The notes under the pieces are model-generated. The model had not been told where the DNA came from, did no database searches, and worked only from the letters and a program-made list of their open reading frames with translations. Positions 61,805-64,000 of a stretch of 64,000 bases of DNA are shown piece after piece (position 1 is the first letter of the stretch; each line of letters begins with the position of its first letter). A program made the position numbers and the translations under genes. The DNA comes from Xanthobacter sp. NM-59 (GTDB lineage Bacteria > Pseudomonadota > Alphaproteobacteria > Rhizobiales > Xanthobacteraceae). Where the stretch lies: assembly GCF_021401125.1 (NCBI RefSeq), contig NZ_JACBFQ010000001.1, positions 1 through 64,000 on the forward strand, given 5' to 3'.

Positions 61805-64000
61805 GCTACCTCGTCAAGACACATAGGTCCGACCGAAGCAGCAAGATCAGCCGCTTCATGCCGCGCTACTGGACCCTGGACATGCCCCTTGAGGTGTCCG
61901 GCTCCATCCGAACCACGTCCTCGACGGCCATCCGGGCCGACGCTGTGTTCCGGCGCAACGGCGACATCGCCGGCATCATGTGGCATTCGGACCACCCGTT
62001 CGATCACCCCCGCTTCAAATACGAGACCAAGAACAACTACACGGGCCTCGTCTGGACCTTCTCCATCTCCCTCGGCGGAGACTGCCCGCGCCTCGACGCG
62101 CTCTATGGCGCCACGCTGGTGATCGACACCGGAGACGGCAAGACCTACAACGTCCGACTGTGGAACTATCGGACGGACAAGAACAACTCCGACCCGTACA
62201 AGCAGAAGATCACCATCCCGTTCACCTCCGACCTGTACAGCGGATATGGGGAGGTCACGGACGAGACCAGCGACGCCGAGAAGGAAGCCCGCCGCGTCCC
62301 GGTGACGGACATCGTCCGCCTCATGCTCCCCATCACGCCCAGGGATTACCTGGGCGGAGAGGCGACCCTGGGTTCTCCGCTCGCCAGCGGAACCCGGACT
62401 GTGACGGTTCAACTGAACAACGGCGCCACGTTGATGGGCGGCGACCTCATAACCGTCCCAACGTCGGATGGCGGCGGGTATGAGCTGGCGATTGCCGGCG
62501 TCACGGGCGAGGAGGGCGATCCTGTTGCCCACGGCTCCGATTGGGGCGACGTGGTCTTCGAGTGGTCCGCCCCCGAAGGCTTCACCAGCCCCACCTATGA
62601 GGTGAGCGTCAAGAAGCCCGATGGAACCTGGGCCGTTCTCGGGACAACCACCGAGACGTGGTTCGATTTCCCCGTCGAAGACAACGTCCCGATCTTCGAC
62701 TACTCGCCCTCGTGGATCGAGTGGCGTGTCAAAGTGACGAGCGAGATGTCCTACTTCGTGGACGCCGCTTCCGCTGTCGCCGTGGACAATTCCTTCGTGA
62801 CCGTCGTGGTGCCCTTCCTGGGCCAGTCCAATGCGGTGGGGCACTTCACGGAACTCTCCGGAAGCGGGCGGGACACGTGCTCTGCCGCCACCTTCCGGCG
62901 CAAGCTCGCCGAGCTGTACGGCATCCGTGCTGTCCGCGTCATGCCGCTGGAAGTGTGCTGGGGTTCCTCCGCTGCCGACCGTCAGGCTGATGACGACCCC
63001 ATCAACGGCGTCAACTACTGGTGGGACCTCAACGAGGATAAGCCCGGTCCTCGCCTCCTCCAGGCCGTGGGCATCATCAACTCCATCGGCAAGGTGGCTC
63101 CTGTCGGCATCTGGGCGCAGGGCGAGAATGACGTCAGCTACACGGACGTCGGCTGGTCCGGGCATGGCAATCCCCAGCCCACCATCGACCGGATGAAGCA
63201 ATCCTGGATCAAGATTTTCGCCTATCTCCGGGCCAACACCAATCCCGACATGACCCTGTACATCCAGAAGATGTGCACGTCGTGGTACGGCGACCCGCCT
63301 TATCAGGTTCTCGTCAGCGCCTACGAAGCGGCGCGGGCAGCGCAGGACGACATCGCGACCACTGACCCCCTGACCTACATCGGCGCCCAGAACCTCTGCT
63401 TCCAGCCTTCAGACTTTCTGAAGCAGGACATCACCTACATCCATTACGCCACGACCATCTACCACCAGCTCGCGAACCTCCTGGCGACGTCGATCCACGA
63501 CAACCAGATGTCGCTGGACGGGACTGGCACGGCTCCTGGGATTGGGGACGTCCCGGCGGTGTATCTCACGCCGCCCATCGTGGACAATGGCGGGGGCTCC
63601 TACACCGTCCGCACGACCCGCGCCTATCTCGGCCCGGCCGTTGGGAGCGGGACGCGAGTGAGCGTCAAGACGCAGCTCAATGTCGCATTGGCGTCTCAGA
63701 ACGAATGCTGGATGGCTGTCGAAGGCATCGTGGTCTCCGGCTCCAACACGACGCTCAAGATCGACCTGCGATACGAGCCGGCCCATTCCATGTCTATGAC
63801 GGATGGGTATGACAACTGCTACAACTTGACGCCTGAGTTCGTGGCGGAGCGGACGTGGTCGCTGGGCTACCGTGGCCCATACGTCCTATACATGGGCATC
63901 TCGCACTTCCACAACTTCGATTGGACTGGTGAGAGGTGGCTCCTGCGCAAGACTGGGAGCCTCGTGAACTCCCCCACACGCCTGTGGTTCGAGGACTTCT
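61801..64000 (+). CDS. Tail spike/fibre with SGNH-esterase domain (3' end beyond window)
   Basis: The frame opens at ATG 61801, overlapping the previous stop, and stays open to the window end: at least 733 residues, C-terminus missing. Residues about 1-180 are beta-rich (FRRNGDIAGIMWHSDHPFDH, YETKNNYTGLVWTFSISLGG). From about 335 an SGNH/sialate-O-acetylesterase-like domain begins: VVPFLGQSNAVGHF (nucleophile Ser343, oxyanion Asn344), GIWAQGENDV (Gly441-Asp444) and a candidate Asp543/His548 pair (KQDITYIHY). Such spikes remove acetyl groups from surface polysaccharide to reach the cell. The Asp/His spacing is not the textbook DxxH, so the triad is tentative. Confidence 0.85.
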   Translation, partial: MSYLVKTHRSDRSSKISRFMPRYWTLDMPLEVSGSIRTTSSTAIRADAVFRRNGDIAGIMWHSDHPFDHPRFKYETKNNYTGLVWTFSISLGGDCPRLDALYGATLVIDTGDGKTYNVRLWNYRTDKNNSDPYKQKITIPFTSDLYSGYGEVTDETSDAEKEARRVPVTDIVRLMLPITPRDYLGGEATLGSPLASGTRTVTVQLNNGATLMGGDLITVPTSDGGGYELAIAGVTGEEGDPVAHGSDWGDVVFEWSAPEGFTSPTYEVSVKKPDGTWAVLGTTTETWFDFPVEDNVPIFDYSPSWIEWRVKVTSEMSYFVDAASAVAVDNSFVTVVVPFLGQSNAVGHFTELSGSGRDTCSAATFRRKLAELYGIRAVRVMPLEVCWGSSAADRQADDDPINGVNYWWDLNEDKPGPRLLQAVGIINSIGKVAPVGIWAQGENDVSYTDVGWSGHGNPQPTIDRMKQSWIKIFAYLRANTNPDMTLYIQKMCTSWYGDPPYQVLVSAYEAARAAQDDIATTDPLTYIGAQNLCFQPSDFLKQDITYIHYATTIYHQLANLLATSIHDNQMSLDGTGTAPGIGDVPAVYLTPPIVDNGGGSYTVRTTRAYLGPAVGSGTRVSVKTQLNVALASQNECWMAVEGIVVSGSNTTLKIDLRYEPAHSMSMTDGYDNCYNLTPEFVAERTWSLGYRGPYVLYMGISHFHNFDWTGERWLLRKTGSLVNSPTRLWFEDF

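Larger units (their letters stand above)
31078..64000 (+). mobile_element. T7-like (Autographiviridae-type) prophage, left part, incomplete
   Basis: From the tRNA-Cys fragment to the window end all genes read rightward in the T7 order: single-subunit RNA polymerase, small early genes, SSB, endonuclease I, primase-helicase, DNA polymerase, exonuclease, connector, scaffold, capsid, tail tubes A and B, internal proteins 13-16, and tail fibre. Starts overlap stops almost everywhere. No gene is visibly broken, so it may be a functional prophage. Terminase, integrase and repressor genes are absent from the window and would be expected after 64000. Confidence 0.9.

Overview
The first 31 kb is GC-rich (mid-to-high 60s percent) chromosome of an alphaproteobacterium, most likely order Hyphomicrobiales (Xanthobacteraceae-like, judged from gene content and style, not proven). 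From about 31.08 kb to the window end lies the left two thirds of a T7-like (Autographiviridae-type) prophage, with every gene on the + strand.

Chromosomal part. (i) 0.35-10.4 kb, minus strand: an FAD amine-oxidase-type oxidoreductase; a class I ribonucleotide reductase pair (nrdA-nrdB) whose small subunit has the class Ic signature (Phe where the radical Tyr normally sits); metE; and a ScfR/RamB-type XRE regulator. nrdA and metE each have a cobalamin riboswitch in the leader, so both B12-independent isozymes should be shut off when B12 is available. (ii) 10.5-16.9 kb, plus strand: isocitrate lyase, a small unknown protein, a hotdog thioesterase, then prpD-prpC-prpB of the methylcitrate cycle, which is itself a B12-independent route for propionyl-CoA. 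(iii) 16.9-25.8 kb: a membrane diguanylate cyclase; an ECF sigma/anti-sigma pair; a divergent exported protein; exported MsrB and MsrA; a periplasmic substrate-binding protein; and a methyl-accepting chemotaxis protein. The motif GGGAATAAA-N15/16-GTC precedes the sigma operon, the gene at 20293 and the gene at 22571, which suggests one ECF regulon for periplasmic oxidative damage. (iv) 25.8-31 kb: an AraC regulator, an exported DUF1254 protein, tRNA-Asn and an MsbA-like ABC exporter.

Prophage part. The left boundary is a 43-nt 3' fragment of a tRNA-Cys gene (attL). A single-subunit RNA polymerase follows, then a run of small overlapping early genes, then replication genes (SSB, endonuclease I, primase-helicase, DNA polymerase, exonuclease) and then the virion genes in T7 order: connector, scaffold, capsid, tail tubes A and B, internal proteins 13-16, and tail fibre. 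Departures from T7 are: a lysis cassette (endolysin with a membrane tail, i-spanin, nested o-spanin) between scaffold and capsid; a primase-helicase without the zinc-binding domain; a GIY-YIG nuclease overlapping the end of the polymerase gene; a 1841-residue gp16-like ejection protein carrying two HExxH metallopeptidase motifs; and a short tail-attachment protein followed by a separate SGNH-esterase spike. A 23-bp motif occurs after the RNA polymerase gene and again before the connector gene, and it is the best candidate for the phage polymerase's own promoter. An inverted repeat overlapping a -10-like hexamer just upstream of the polymerase gene is a candidate lysogeny operator. Integrase, repressor, terminase and the intact tRNA-Cys are not in the window and should lie to the right of it.
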